Assembly: GCA_023823795.1 (NCBI GenBank)
Contig: CP085710.1
Coordinates: 3,932,001-3,996,000 of the forward strand
Length of the DNA: 64,000 bases
Direction of reading: 5' to 3'
DNA from: Bacillus sp. F19
GTDB lineage: Bacteria; Bacillota; Bacilli; Bacillales; Bacillaceae
Below are positions 28,066 through 36,717 of the stretch, piece by piece. The notes below the pieces were generated by a model. The model ran no database searches, had not been told where the DNA came from, and saw only the letters and a program-made list of their open reading frames with translations. Made by a program: the position numbers and the translations under genes. Positions within the stretch are counted from its first letter, which is position 1. Every line of letters begins with the position of its first letter.

Positions 28066-28096
28066 TAAAAAAAGCGCGGAAACATCATCCGCGCTC
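28066..28096 (-). terminator. Terminator of the 45-aa gene
   Basis: AGCGCGGA / TCCGCGCT hairpin with seven A on the left (T-run on the minus strand). Confidence 0.85.
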
Positions 28097-28102
28097 TCTA
28101 GC

Positions 28103-28240
28103 TCAGCTTTGCTCATTCGATTCAACTGCGTTTTTAGGTTCATTTCTTCTTTTTCGGCCTTGCTTTTTAGACTTCTGGAGTTTTTGGTCCTGCTCCTGTC
28201 CGCCATCAAATTCAATATTTGGACGATTATTCTTTGTCAT
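28103..28240 (-). CDS. Small basic protein, unknown (45 aa)
   Basis: MTKNNRPNIEFDGGQEQDQK followed by a Lys/Arg stretch (KSKKQGRKRRNEPKN) and SNEQS. It is hydrophilic, lacks hydrophobic core and is likely disordered. AGAGGAGGTTTTTCATC before ATG is a strong site and a terminator follows, so it is a real gene. Its place directly after a spore-protein gene and its composition suggest a spore- or nucleic-acid-associated role, but this is inference. Confidence 0.65.
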   Translation of the reverse strand: MTKNNRPNIEFDGGQEQDQKLQKSKKQGRKRRNEPKNAVESNEQS

Positions 28241-28275
28241 GATGAAAAACCTCCTCTATTTAAAATGCTCCGCAA

Positions 28276-28325
28276 GCATAAAAAAAGCGAATAGAAAAGA
28301 GCGGGGTATGATCCCCACCCTTCGT
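28276..28325 (-). terminator. Probable terminator of the SASP gene
   Basis: Short GGGG(AT)CATACCCC hairpin followed on the minus strand by a T-rich tract ending in seven T. Confidence 0.45.
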
Positions 28326-28346
28326 AGCCATATCTATTTAGTTCAA

Positions 28347-28550
28347 TTATTTTGAAAAACCACTCATGTTTTGTTGAGCGAAAGATACTAAACGTTTAGT
28401 GATCTCTCCACCTACAGAACCGTTAGCACGAGAAGTTGTTTCAGCTCCTAAGTTCACTCCGAACTCAGTTGCGATTTCGTATTTCATTTGGTCGATCGCT
28501 TGTTGTGCACCTGGTACTACTAATTGGTTTGAGCTATTGTTGTTTGCCAT
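28347..28550 (-). CDS. sspA: Alpha/beta-type small acid-soluble spore protein
   Basis: A 67-aa SASP that coats spore DNA and protects it from UV and heat. Hallmarks: [20 protein letters not shown], the GPR protease site EIATEFGV, and the second helix [28 protein letters not shown] precedes the ATG. A perfect 12-bp inverted repeat brackets the ribosome site and includes the start codon (28546-28557 and 28585-28596). Position beside thiI matches B. subtilis sspA; other SASP paralogues are nearly identical, so the letter is uncertain. Confidence 0.95.
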   Translation of the reverse strand: MANNNSSNQLVVPGAQQAIDQMKYEIATEFGVNLGAETTSRANGSVGGEITKRLVSFAQQNMSGFSK

Positions 28551-28596
28551 GTGTTTTCACCTCCTTGTGAGTATAGATTGTGTAAAAACACATGGC
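28546..28596 (-). promoter_or_regulatory. 12-bp inverted repeat around the SASP ribosome site
   Basis: GCCATGTGTTTT (28546-28557) and AAAACACATGGC (28585-28596) are perfect complements with a 27-base loop that holds the AAGGAGGTG site and a TATACT box. In a transcript starting upstream the start codon would be paired; in one starting inside the loop it would not. Confidence 0.4.
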
Positions 28597-28638
28597 TTCA
28601 TTCAAACTAATTTTGGTAATTGTTCACAATTTTCTTGA

Positions 28639-29838
28639 CTAAAATAACCTTTTTAATTCTTTATCTTCAGCAGACGAAATGACGATTACATCCGTATCTT
28701 CAACAGCTTTATCAATCAGCGGTTCAAAATCCAGGAAACTTTCGAACCTTTGTGCTTTTTCAAGTTTTGGTTTTGTAGTTGGCGACGCCGGTGTAAAGAT
28801 GGTGCAGCAGTCTTCGTAAGGCAAAATGGAGGTATCATGTGTTCCAATTTGCTTTGCTATAGTTATGATATCCGTTTTATCATAAGTAATCAGCGGACGG
28901 ATAATCGGCGTGCTCGTCACCTCATTTATAGCAAACATGCTTTCTAACGTTTGGCTTGCAACTTGTCCAAGGCTTTCTCCGGTAATTATAGCTAACCCGC
29001 CCTGTTTTTCGCGGATTCTGTCAGCTATTTTAAGCATCATCCGCCGTGTAGATGTCATGTTATAGCTTTCAGGCACTTGCTTTTGTATCGTTTCCTGTAT
29101 TTCAGTAAACGGCACAATATAAAGCTTGATTTTCCCGCTAAAAGATGTAAGCTTTCTTGCCAGGTCAATCACCTTTTGCTTGGCACGTTCACTCGTATAT
29201 GGAGGACTGAAGAAGTGAACCGCTTCAACATCCATACCGCGTTTCATTGCAAAGAAGCCTGCAACGGGACTGTCAATCCCTCCTGAGAGCATTAATACCG
29301 CTTTTCCGCTTGCCCCTGCAGGGAGACCGCCCGCTCCCTGATAATCTTTACAGGTCAAATAGGCAGCTTCCTCACGGACTTCAACTCTTAAATCAATATC
29401 AGGCTCATGCACATCCACTGTTAAGCCTTCCGAATTTTGCAGAATGTGGCTGCCGATTGCGTGATTAATTTCATTTGTAAGAAGCGGAAATGATTTATCC
29501 GCTCTTTTTGCAGATATTTTAAAGGAATCTCCAGGTTTATATTGCTCAGACATCAGCTCAAGTGCTCCATTTTTAATAGCCTCAAGCTCATTTTTTGTTT
29601 TTAAAGCTAAACTAAAAGAATGTATGCCGAAAACATTTTTCAGTTTTTCAAGAATCGGTTCGTGATTTTCACCGTGAAGCCTGATATACATACGGTCCCT
29701 GTTGCTGCTGTAGCCTAAGGCCGGAAACTCATGCAATACCAGTTTTATATTTTCTTTTAATTGATCGATAAACCGTTTTCGATTTTTTCCTTTTGTAGAA
29801 ATTTCTCCATATCGAATTAAAATATGATCATAATTCAT
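28639..29838 (-). CDS. thiI: tRNA 4-thiouridine sulfurtransferase ThiI
   Basis: A 399-aa enzyme that adenylates U8 of tRNA and inserts sulfur donated by a cysteine desulfurase. Domain order: N-terminal ferredoxin-like, THUMP (about 60-165), PP-loop ATPase with LMLSGGIDSPVAGF (about 182-195). It lacks the C-terminal rhodanese domain of E. coli ThiI, as is normal for Bacillus. Four bases downstream of iscS, so they are one operon and functional partners. Confidence 0.97.
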   Translation of the reverse strand: MNYDHILIRYGEISTKGKNRKRFIDQLKENIKLVLHEFPALGYSSNRDRMYIRLHGENHEPILEKLKNVFGIHSFSLALKTKNELEAIKNGALELMSEQYKPGDSFKISAKRADKSFPLLTNEINHAIGSHILQNSEGLTVDVHEPDIDLRVEVREEAAYLTCKDYQGAGGLPAGASGKAVLMLSGGIDSPVAGFFAMKRGMDVEAVHFFSPPYTSERAKQKVIDLARKLTSFSGKIKLYIVPFTEIQETIQKQVPESYNMTSTRRMMLKIADRIREKQGGLAIITGESLGQVASQTLESMFAINEVTSTPIIRPLITYDKTDIITIAKQIGTHDTSILPYEDCCTIFTPASPTTKPKLEKAQRFESFLDFEPLIDKAVEDTDVIVISSAEDKELKRLF

Positions 29839-29842
29839 CTTA

Positions 29843-30982
29843 CTACCTCGTTAATTTCGTTAATTTTTCAAGAGATTTCATAAGTGCATCCATAAATTCT
29901 TCCAGCTCTTCATTTGTATTTTCATAAGAAAGACTGATTCGGATCGAACTTGATGCGACAGCTTCTCCTTTTCCCATAGCGAGCAGTACTGTGCTGCTTT
30001 TTTTCCTTTTCGACGAACATGCAGAGGTTGTCGAGACAAAGATTCCGGATTGTTCAAGCATATGTAAAAGCACTTCTGCCTGAATACCTGGTGCAGAAAA
30101 ATTAATAATATGGGGTGCAGACTTATTCGCAGATGTATTTACGGCAATACCTTCTATTTTATTTAATTTTTGGATCAGAATCGTTTTCATCGTTTGCAAA
30201 TTCTCTATACATTTTTCATTTTTTTCCATGGACATTCTTAATGCTTTTGCCATTGATACCGCAAGTGCGATGCTCTCCGTGCCTGAACGGGCCTGCTTCT
30301 CCTGTGCCCCTCCCGACAAAAGGGGCTCGAATTTCATTCCTTTTCGGGCATACAAAACTCCGCAGCCATTAAGTGCATGAAATTTGTGGCCTGATATGGT
30401 ACATAAATCAATCCCTTTAAGTGAAAGAGGAACTTTAGCCGCTCCCTGTACATGATCAACGTGAAAATAAATGTCCGGAAAATCATGCAGCAGCACGCTG
30501 ATTTCTTCTATTGGCTGAATCGATCCTGTTTCATTATTTACATGCATGATTGATACTAAAATGGTTTCTTTTCTGATGTTTTTCTTAATATCTTCTACTT
30601 CAACAATTCCTTCTTCATTTACAGGCAGATACGTTACGTCAAAGTCAAATAGCTTTTGCAGCTGTCTGCAGCTTTCAATGACAGAAGGGTGTTCAATTTG
30701 TGTGGTGATAATATGGTTCCCTTTCTTTTTTAAAGAAAGTGCCGTCCCTTTTATAGCTAAATTATTTCCTTCAGTGCCCCCGGATGTAAAAATAATCTCT
30801 TGTTCATCTGCTCCTAAAAGACCAGCCATTTGTTTTCTTGCCTGTGCTAATAGATTTTCTGCTTCTGCACCGAGACCGTGCAGCGAGGAAGGATTGGCAA
30901 AATAACGGGTTGCAACATGTGCAAAAGCATGCAATACTTCTTCATATGGTTTTGTGGTTGCACTATTATCAAGATAAATCAA
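29843..30982 (-). CDS. iscS: Cysteine desulfurase (NifZ/IscS type)
   Basis: A 379-aa PLP enzyme that takes sulfur from cysteine and supplies ThiI. MIYLDNSATTK opens it, the PLP Lys is in CTISGHKFHALNG, and the persulfide Cys is in TTSACSSKRKKS. Start: TTG at 30982, ten bases after GGAGG; another TTG three codons upstream is too close to that site. The dedicated partnership with thiI is as in B. subtilis nifZ-thiI. Confidence 0.95.
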   Translation of the reverse strand: MIYLDNSATTKPYEEVLHAFAHVATRYFANPSSLHGLGAEAENLLAQARKQMAGLLGADEQEIIFTSGGTEGNNLAIKGTALSLKKKGNHIITTQIEHPSVIESCRQLQKLFDFDVTYLPVNEEGIVEVEDIKKNIRKETILVSIMHVNNETGSIQPIEEISVLLHDFPDIYFHVDHVQGAAKVPLSLKGIDLCTISGHKFHALNGCGVLYARKGMKFEPLLSGGAQEKQARSGTESIALAVSMAKALRMSMEKNEKCIENLQTMKTILIQKLNKIEGIAVNTSANKSAPHIINFSAPGIQAEVLLHMLEQSGIFVSTTSACSSKRKKSSTVLLAMGKGEAVASSSIRISLSYENTNEELEEFMDALMKSLEKLTKLTR

Positions 30983-31116
30983 AATATTCAATCCTCCAAT
31001 ACATTGAAAAACAAGGAGTCCTTTAGACTATATATTTAAATAAAAAAGTAATGGTGTACGAAACAAACAATCATAATAACATAAAACCGACAAATAAGAA
31101 ATAAATGTTTTACTAT

Positions 31117-31144
31117 TTGACATATTAAATTTTTTGAATATAAT
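31117..31144 (+). promoter_or_regulatory. braB promoter with a CodY-like box
   Basis: TTGACA (31117-31122), 16-bp spacer, TATAAT (31139-31144). AATTTTTTGAATATA (31128-31142), overlapping the -10, matches 12 of 15 positions of the CodY consensus AATTTTCWGAAAATT. Repression by CodY under amino-acid-rich conditions would suit a branched-chain amino acid carrier. Confidence 0.55.
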
Positions 31145-31243
31145 AAAAACTGATTAAATATTATTTTTCGACAAATTTTTCAGATTGTGTGGTAGGATGA
31201 AAACGTATACATTTCTAATACTCAGTCTTCAGGGGGATTTTTC

Positions 31244-32602
31244 ATGTCAAAATCATTGCCATTAAAAGAAACTTTAACTATAGGACTTATGCTCTTTGCC
31301 CTATTTTTCGGAGCAGGTAATTTAATCTTTCCGCCCAGTTTGGGCCAGCAAGCTGGTGTAAACATGTGGGAAGCGATCATTGGTTTTCTGATTACTGGTG
31401 TTGGACTCCCGCTCCTTGGGGTTGTCGCGATTAGCATATCAGGCAATGATGTTCAATCTCTGGCAGGCAGGGTTCATCCCGTTTTCGGTTTAGTATTTAC
31501 GTTTGTTTTATATCTAGCCATTGGTCCTGTCTTTGCCATTCCAAGAACAGGAACGGTCACATATGAAGTAGGTATATTACCTTTCTTGCCCGCTGCAGCA
31601 GCAGACAGCAGTTTGCCTTTGTTTATATTCACTATTATCTTTTTTGGAATTACGCTTTGGCTGTCACTCAATCCTGCGAAGATTGTAGATACAGTCGGGA
31701 AGCTGTTAACCCCAATCTTACTGATTGTACTTGCACTAATCTCAGTTAAGATGTTCATAACACCTATGGGAGAAATGCAGGCTCCTAAAGGAGAATATGC
31801 AGATGGTGCCTTTTTCAAAGGATTTTTAGAAGGATATTTGACAATGGATACTCTTGCAGCATTAGTTTTCAGTATTGTTGTCATAAATGCGGTTAAAGAA
31901 CGAGGGATAACAGACCGCGCGGCCATTGCAAAAATCTGTATCAGATGCGGATTAATTGCAGCTGCTGGTCTTGCTGCTGTTTATATTTCCCTTGCGTATT
32001 TGGGGGCTACGAGCGTCAGCCAAATTGGTTATTTTGATAACGGCGGTGCTGTTTTGTCTGAATCAGTCTATATCCTATTTGGTTCACTGGGAAATGTGAT
32101 CTTAAGCACCGCTATTACATTTGCTTGTCTGACAACAAGTATTGGCCTGGTTTCAGCGTGCGGCAAATACTTTTCAATGGTCTTTCCAAATGTTTCATAT
32201 AAACTGATCATCACAGTTATTTGTTTATTCAGTACACTTGTAGCAAACGCGGGATTAACGAAGCTGATTGCTGTTTCTGTTCCCATTTTGATTGCTTTAT
32301 ATCCGGTTGCAATTGTTCTGATCATTCTTTCTTTTCTTCATAGATATTTTAAAGGTGCACCTGAAGTTTACATCGGCAGTTTAATCCTGACAACAGTCAT
32401 CAGCATTGCTGATGGATTAAAAGCTGGAGGTCTGCTCCCAGGCGCAATTGACGAGTGGCTGAAATCCATCGTTCCGTTATTCGACTACGGCATTGGATTT
32501 TTAGTCCCTGCTATCATTGGCGGAGTGATTGGGTTAATCATCTCCTCCACCCGGACTAATCAGAAAAACGGTGCAGCCTTTGCAAGCTCGCGAAGAAAAT
32601 AG
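31244..32602 (+). CDS. braB: Branched-chain amino acid:cation symporter
   Basis: A 452-aa LIVCS-family carrier (BraB/BrnQ) importing Leu, Ile and Val. It has about twelve transmembrane helices, beginning KETLTIGLMLFALFFGAGNL, with the conserved NLIFPPSLGQQAG loop and RTGTVTYEVG. RBS GGGGGATTTTTC before ATG. Single gene with a strong promoter and terminator, convergent with ezrA. Confidence 0.95.
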   Translation: MSKSLPLKETLTIGLMLFALFFGAGNLIFPPSLGQQAGVNMWEAIIGFLITGVGLPLLGVVAISISGNDVQSLAGRVHPVFGLVFTFVLYLAIGPVFAIPRTGTVTYEVGILPFLPAAAADSSLPLFIFTIIFFGITLWLSLNPAKIVDTVGKLLTPILLIVLALISVKMFITPMGEMQAPKGEYADGAFFKGFLEGYLTMDTLAALVFSIVVINAVKERGITDRAAIAKICIRCGLIAAAGLAAVYISLAYLGATSVSQIGYFDNGGAVLSESVYILFGSLGNVILSTAITFACLTTSIGLVSACGKYFSMVFPNVSYKLIITVICLFSTLVANAGLTKLIAVSVPILIALYPVAIVLIILSFLHRYFKGAPEVYIGSLILTTVISIADGLKAGGLLPGAIDEWLKSIVPLFDYGIGFLVPAIIGGVIGLIISSTRTNQKNGAAFASSRRK

Positions 32603-32610
32603 AAATGGAT

Positions 32611-32650
32611 AAAAAACCTCCCGTACCTATTGGTACGGGAGGTTTTTTTA
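32611..32650. terminator. Terminator between braB and ezrA
   Basis: AACCTCCCGTACC / GGTACGGGAGGTT, perfect 13-bp stem plus seven T; serves both convergent genes. Confidence 0.92.
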
Positions 32651-34351
32651 TGAGGATGGTTTTGTTTCTTCATCCAGAATGATCTGAAGCTTTGAAAGTG
32701 AACCTGGCTCAACTTGTTCGAGAGCTGCGGCTGCTTTTTCAAGCGACTTGCTGTATTCATATTTCCGGAAATGAAATTCCGCCTCTTTTAACTGATCAGC
32801 TACTGTTCCATTTCTTCTTCTGTATTTATTGCCATATTGAATAACTTTTTCAGCCAAATATACTTGTTCAATCATTTCATCCGCCTGTTTAGAGAAAGTA
32901 TCAATGTTCTTTGCAGCCTCATCTAGCATTGAATTAACCACAATCATATCCAATGGAATCTCTTCAAGCTTGCGTGAAACATGAGAAATCGATTGCTTTG
33001 CTTCCTGAAGCAGCTGCGCAAGACTCTTAGGCAGTCCAGGCACATTGCTTTTCTGGATTTTTCTGCTGGAGTCGTGAAGCTGCTTTCTTGCATCTGCCAA
33101 TGCTTGTCTTGCTTCCCATTCTTCCTTGCGGAGTGCCTGAAGCAGCTCACTGAAATCCTGATGCTCGGTTTTGACAGAAGCAATATGCTTCTCAAGTTCT
33201 TCAAGCTCTTCTTTTAAAATAGAATGGGCAAGCTGTTCTGTCTGCAGGTTATTTTGAATATGCGAGAACTGCTTATAGAGAGAATTAATCTGTTTTTCCA
33301 GTTTTCTTTGTTTATCCAAATCAACTTCAGAAATCTGGTAGCTCTGTCTAACAAGTTCTGCTTCTTCCTGCGTTTCTTCACGCTTAGTGAGAAGCTCTGA
33401 AATCTGCTGATCAATCTTGCTTGTTGCCGCTTGCACATAATGATGGGCAAGAACTTCTTTTTCCAGCAGATCATAGAATGTGTCAATTGCTTCCTGAATT
33501 TCTTCTAAGCTTTCTTTTACTTCAGCTGTATTTGTTTCAGCGAGGAGCTCCATATGCTCTTCAAGCTGCTTCGTCATTTTGAGAAGCTCTGTTTCAAACT
33601 GAATATGCTTTAAATGGAAGCCATTATCCAGCATTTCCTGATAGCCCTCAGCAAGCTCTGCAAGCTGATTCGGAATAACAGTGTGACACTCTGCCAAAAG
33701 TTTTGGTATGTCATCAACCTTAGAGAGCAAGATCAGAATTTCTTCTTTCTGAACGAGCAGAATCTCTCTTGCAGCCAAATAGTTGCCTCCCTCAGTTTCT
33801 GCTTCAAACTGTTTTAAAGCTTCAACGATCTCACCAAGCTTTGCATCAAGCTTTACATGAGCTTTGCCAAACGTATGGCTGTGTGCAAGAAGCTTCTTTT
33901 TTGCTTTTTTCACATTTGCCCTTACGTCCTCTATCTCTGTGCTGTTCTTTTCTTCGCTCGTAATCAGCTCATTGATCTCAGATATGATGATTTCAATTGA
34001 TTCATCAACAAGCTTCAGTGTTTTTTCGATGTGTTCCAAAACCTTCTTGGATTTAGTAAAACGGTATTTATCAGCATAGTCCTCTGCATCAAACAGAAGC
34101 TCCTCCACTTCAGGAAGCTGGGCAGTAATAATCTCATCCCATTCCTTCCTCCACCGTTCAAATAATTCTTCGGCTTGCCCTGTCATTTTCAAATCTTTGA
34201 CTTTTGAAAGTTCATCTACAATCGACCGGTTCATACTCTCAATCTTCAAGGCTTCTAAACGATCTACTTCTTTGTATATGTTTCTTCTGATAACGTAGCC
34301 GACACTAAATAAAGCCAGCATAATGACAATAAGTCCAATAACGACTTCCAT
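32648..34351 (-). CDS. ezrA: Septation ring formation regulator EzrA
   Basis: A 567-aa negative regulator of FtsZ ring assembly. One N-terminal helix (residues about 3-22) anchors long antiparallel coiled-coil (spectrin-like) repeats on the cytoplasmic side. MEVVIGLIVIMLALFSVGYV opens it; ATG at 34351 has GAGGGGGCT. A longer frame upstream lacks a start with a site. C-terminal HFRKYEYSKSLEKAAAALEQ is the conserved QNR-like end. Size fits B. subtilis EzrA (562). Confidence 0.96.
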   Translation of the reverse strand: MEVVIGLIVIMLALFSVGYVIRRNIYKEVDRLEALKIESMNRSIVDELSKVKDLKMTGQAEELFERWRKEWDEIITAQLPEVEELLFDAEDYADKYRFTKSKKVLEHIEKTLKLVDESIEIIISEINELITSEEKNSTEIEDVRANVKKAKKKLLAHSHTFGKAHVKLDAKLGEIVEALKQFEAETEGGNYLAAREILLVQKEEILILLSKVDDIPKLLAECHTVIPNQLAELAEGYQEMLDNGFHLKHIQFETELLKMTKQLEEHMELLAETNTAEVKESLEEIQEAIDTFYDLLEKEVLAHHYVQAATSKIDQQISELLTKREETQEEAELVRQSYQISEVDLDKQRKLEKQINSLYKQFSHIQNNLQTEQLAHSILKEELEELEKHIASVKTEHQDFSELLQALRKEEWEARQALADARKQLHDSSRKIQKSNVPGLPKSLAQLLQEAKQSISHVSRKLEEIPLDMIVVNSMLDEAAKNIDTFSKQADEMIEQVYLAEKVIQYGNKYRRRNGTVADQLKEAEFHFRKYEYSKSLEKAAAALEQVEPGSLSKLQIILDEETKPSS

Positions 34352-34579
34352 AATGAGCCCCCTCGTTGTGTTCCAGCAAATCGTCATAACAAGGTATAAT
34401 ATTTTTATATGAATGTAAGTAACGATTGTCGAATTCTTATGTAAAGTGTATTTATTTGTGAATGATGTTATTTCATTGTATTTATGATACCATGTAAACG
34501 ACAATTTTTGACCGATAATTTAAATTTTTTTACATAATTTATCGCCATATTTCGCGGTTTTCGAGAGGTGTGACAAAGC

Positions 34580-35401
34580 ATGAAAAAAAAAGACGGACAT
34601 GTCCATACGCCATTTTGTCCTCATGGTACAGCAGACAGTCTTGAAATGTATATCGAAAAAGCTCTTAATATTGGGTTGGAAGAGATAACATTTACTGAGC
34701 ATGCTCCCCTGCCTGATGGTTTTTCAGACCCTGTTCCTGATAATGACAGTGCAATGAGCAGGAGACTTTTAAATGACTATATCTCACAACTGTTAACAGT
34801 AAAAGAAAAATACTCAAAAGACATTAAGGTTAACATTGGATTTGAAATTGATTATATTGAGGGATTTGAACAAGAGACACAGGCATTTCTGGATGAATAC
34901 AGCAAGTATGTTGATGATGCTGTGCTTTCGGTTCACTTTTTAAAAATAGGAGACCAATATTATTGCGTGGATTTTCATGAGAGTGCGTTTCCTCATATGA
35001 TTGAAGCTGCAGGCAGCTTGAAATCACTTCATAAAAAATATTATGAAACCATGCTTGCGGCAGTAAAATCGAATCTTGGGCCATATAAACCGAAAAGGCT
35101 CGGGCATCTCACTCTCATCAATAAATTTCAAAAGCGGTTTCCTGCAGATTTTGATCTGAAAAACATGCAATATGACTTGCTGCTTGCCATTAAAGAACAG
35201 AACATGGAGCTTGATTTTAATGTTGCAGGATTAAGGAAAGATTTATGCGGGGCCATTTATCTTGATCAATGGATGATTAACGAGGCAAAAAAACAAAACA
35301 TCCCTCTCGTATACGGGTCTGACGCCCATAGTGCAAAGGATGTTGGTGCACACTATTCCCTTTTTAATGAGGCTCTTTTCAAAGATTCCTATGCAGAATG
35401 A
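34580..35401 (+). CDS. hisJ: Histidinol-phosphatase (PHP family)
   Basis: A 273-aa metal-dependent phosphatase of histidine synthesis. PHP motifs DGHVHTPFCPHGT (residues 5-17), FTEHAP, GFEIDYI, SVHFL, and GSDAHSAKDVG are all in place. It acts away from the main his operon, as in B. subtilis (ytvP). RBS GAGAGGTGTG. A related PHP protein is encoded at 41760 in the island. Confidence 0.92.
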   Translation: MKKKDGHVHTPFCPHGTADSLEMYIEKALNIGLEEITFTEHAPLPDGFSDPVPDNDSAMSRRLLNDYISQLLTVKEKYSKDIKVNIGFEIDYIEGFEQETQAFLDEYSKYVDDAVLSVHFLKIGDQYYCVDFHESAFPHMIEAAGSLKSLHKKYYETMLAAVKSNLGPYKPKRLGHLTLINKFQKRFPADFDLKNMQYDLLLAIKEQNMELDFNVAGLRKDLCGAIYLDQWMINEAKKQNIPLVYGSDAHSAKDVGAHYSLFNEALFKDSYAE

Positions 35402-35422
35402 TTGGGTGGAATCCAGTATTTC

Positions 35423-36067
35423 TTAAACAATAGCTTCTTTCTGTGCAGGTTCGCACAGCAAATGATCGATCCATATTTCAATTTCGTGGAAGTATTGTTT
35501 TACAAAATAGGTTTCATGTGTCTGTATATAGAGCACTTCAGTCATATATTGAGTCTGAAGGTAGGGCATATTCAGCAGGCTCTTTAGCTGCACTAAAATG
35601 TGCACCATTGGGGCCTTGCGGAAATAGCCGGTTTTAATGCCTTCTTCAAGAATGGCTTTTAAAAAATACTTTTCCTTCGTCAGATACGTGGTCATGACTT
35701 CTCTTATTAAAATTGAGTCCAGGGTAACTTCTCTAAGCACAAACCTCGCAAGTTGACGATTATGATGCTGGTAGTTTAAAATGTCCTGAATTAAGAGAAG
35801 AAGACAATTTTTCGGTGTTTCATGGCTCATGCGAATATAGCCTTCTTCAATGACAGAAAGGTATCCTTCATAATACTTGGAGACAAGGTACTCCAAGAGG
35901 CCGCCCTTTCCATTAAAATAGTAGGAGATATGAGCAACATTCACATTTGCTTTTTTGGCGATTTCCCTGACAGAAGTCCCATTAAAGCCCTGTGTGTTGA
36001 ATAATGCAATAGCTGCGTCAATGATCTTTTCTTTCGTTTGATTGGGGACGGTCGGCTGCATTGACAT
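35423..36067 (-). CDS. refZ: TetR-family FtsZ inhibitor RefZ
   Basis: A 214-aa TetR-type DNA-binding protein. The HTH is TKEKIIDAAIALFNTQGF ... VREIAKKANVNVAHISYYF. In B. subtilis RefZ (YttP) binds sites near the origin and steers FtsZ during polar septation in sporulation. ATG at 36067 has AAAGGGGTGAG; seven codons upstream are dispensable. Convergent with hisJ, 21 bases between stops. Context (hisJ-refZ-ytsP) matches B. subtilis. Confidence 0.9.
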   Translation of the reverse strand: MSMQPTVPNQTKEKIIDAAIALFNTQGFNGTSVREIAKKANVNVAHISYYFNGKGGLLEYLVSKYYEGYLSVIEEGYIRMSHETPKNCLLLLIQDILNYQHHNRQLARFVLREVTLDSILIREVMTTYLTKEKYFLKAILEEGIKTGYFRKAPMVHILVQLKSLLNMPYLQTQYMTEVLYIQTHETYFVKQYFHEIEIWIDHLLCEPAQKEAIV

Positions 36068-36197
36068 AATTCTCACCCCTTTCATCATTACTATGTTATT
36101 TCAAGGAAGCAGGAGGTTTATCCTCTAATGTTTTCTCGACAATGTTTGTCCGGCTCTTTATAAATTGCTGAAAAATACACAAAGGTGGGGAATAACC

Positions 36198-36677
36198 GTG
36201 TTTCATGTCGAAAAATACAGCGGCAAACAAGAAGAAAATTATCAGCTGCTTATTAAGCAGCTGAAGGCTCTTTTAGAAGGAGAAAGCGATCAAATCGCCA
36301 ATTTATCAAATGCTTCTGCATTATTGAATCAATTTTTGCACGAAGTGAACTGGGTCGGTTTCTATTTATATAAAGACAGCGAGCTTGTATTAGGGCCATT
36401 CCAGGGTCTTCCTGCATGTGTCAGAATCCCTATGGGCAGAGGAGTTTGCGGAACAGCCGCAGCCAATCAAAAGACTGAGCGCATCGCAGACGTTCACTCT
36501 TTCCCTGGCCATATTGCATGTGATGCAGCATCACAGTCTGAAATCGTGATACCAATTGTAAAAGATGGGCAGCTGTTCGGTGTGCTTGATATCGACAGCC
36601 CTGTAAAAAACCGTTTCAGTGAACTGGATCAAGAATATTTAGAAAAATTTACAGTGGCACTGACAGATTTTTTATAA
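36198..36677 (+). CDS. ytsP: Free methionine-(R)-sulfoxide reductase, GAF type
   Basis: A 159-aa single-GAF-domain enzyme (fRMsr). The three active-site Cys of the family are visible in LPACVRIPMGRGVCGTAA and HIACDAASQSE. It reduces free Met-R-sulfoxide with thioredoxin. GTG at 36198 is behind AAAGGTGGGGAATAACC. Next to a methionine gamma-lyase gene (convergent), which adds a methionine theme by position only. Confidence 0.9.
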   Translation: MFHVEKYSGKQEENYQLLIKQLKALLEGESDQIANLSNASALLNQFLHEVNWVGFYLYKDSELVLGPFQGLPACVRIPMGRGVCGTAAANQKTERIADVHSFPGHIACDAASQSEIVIPIVKDGQLFGVLDIDSPVKNRFSELDQEYLEKFTVALTDFL

Positions 36678-36683
36678 GAATCA

Positions 36684-36717
36684 CAAAACCGGAACCTTCA
36701 GGGTTCCGGTTTTTTAT
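36684..36717. terminator. Bidirectional terminator, ytsP/mgl
   Basis: AAACCGGAACC / GGTTCCGGTTT with T6 on the right; overlaps the end of the lyase gene. Confidence 0.9.
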
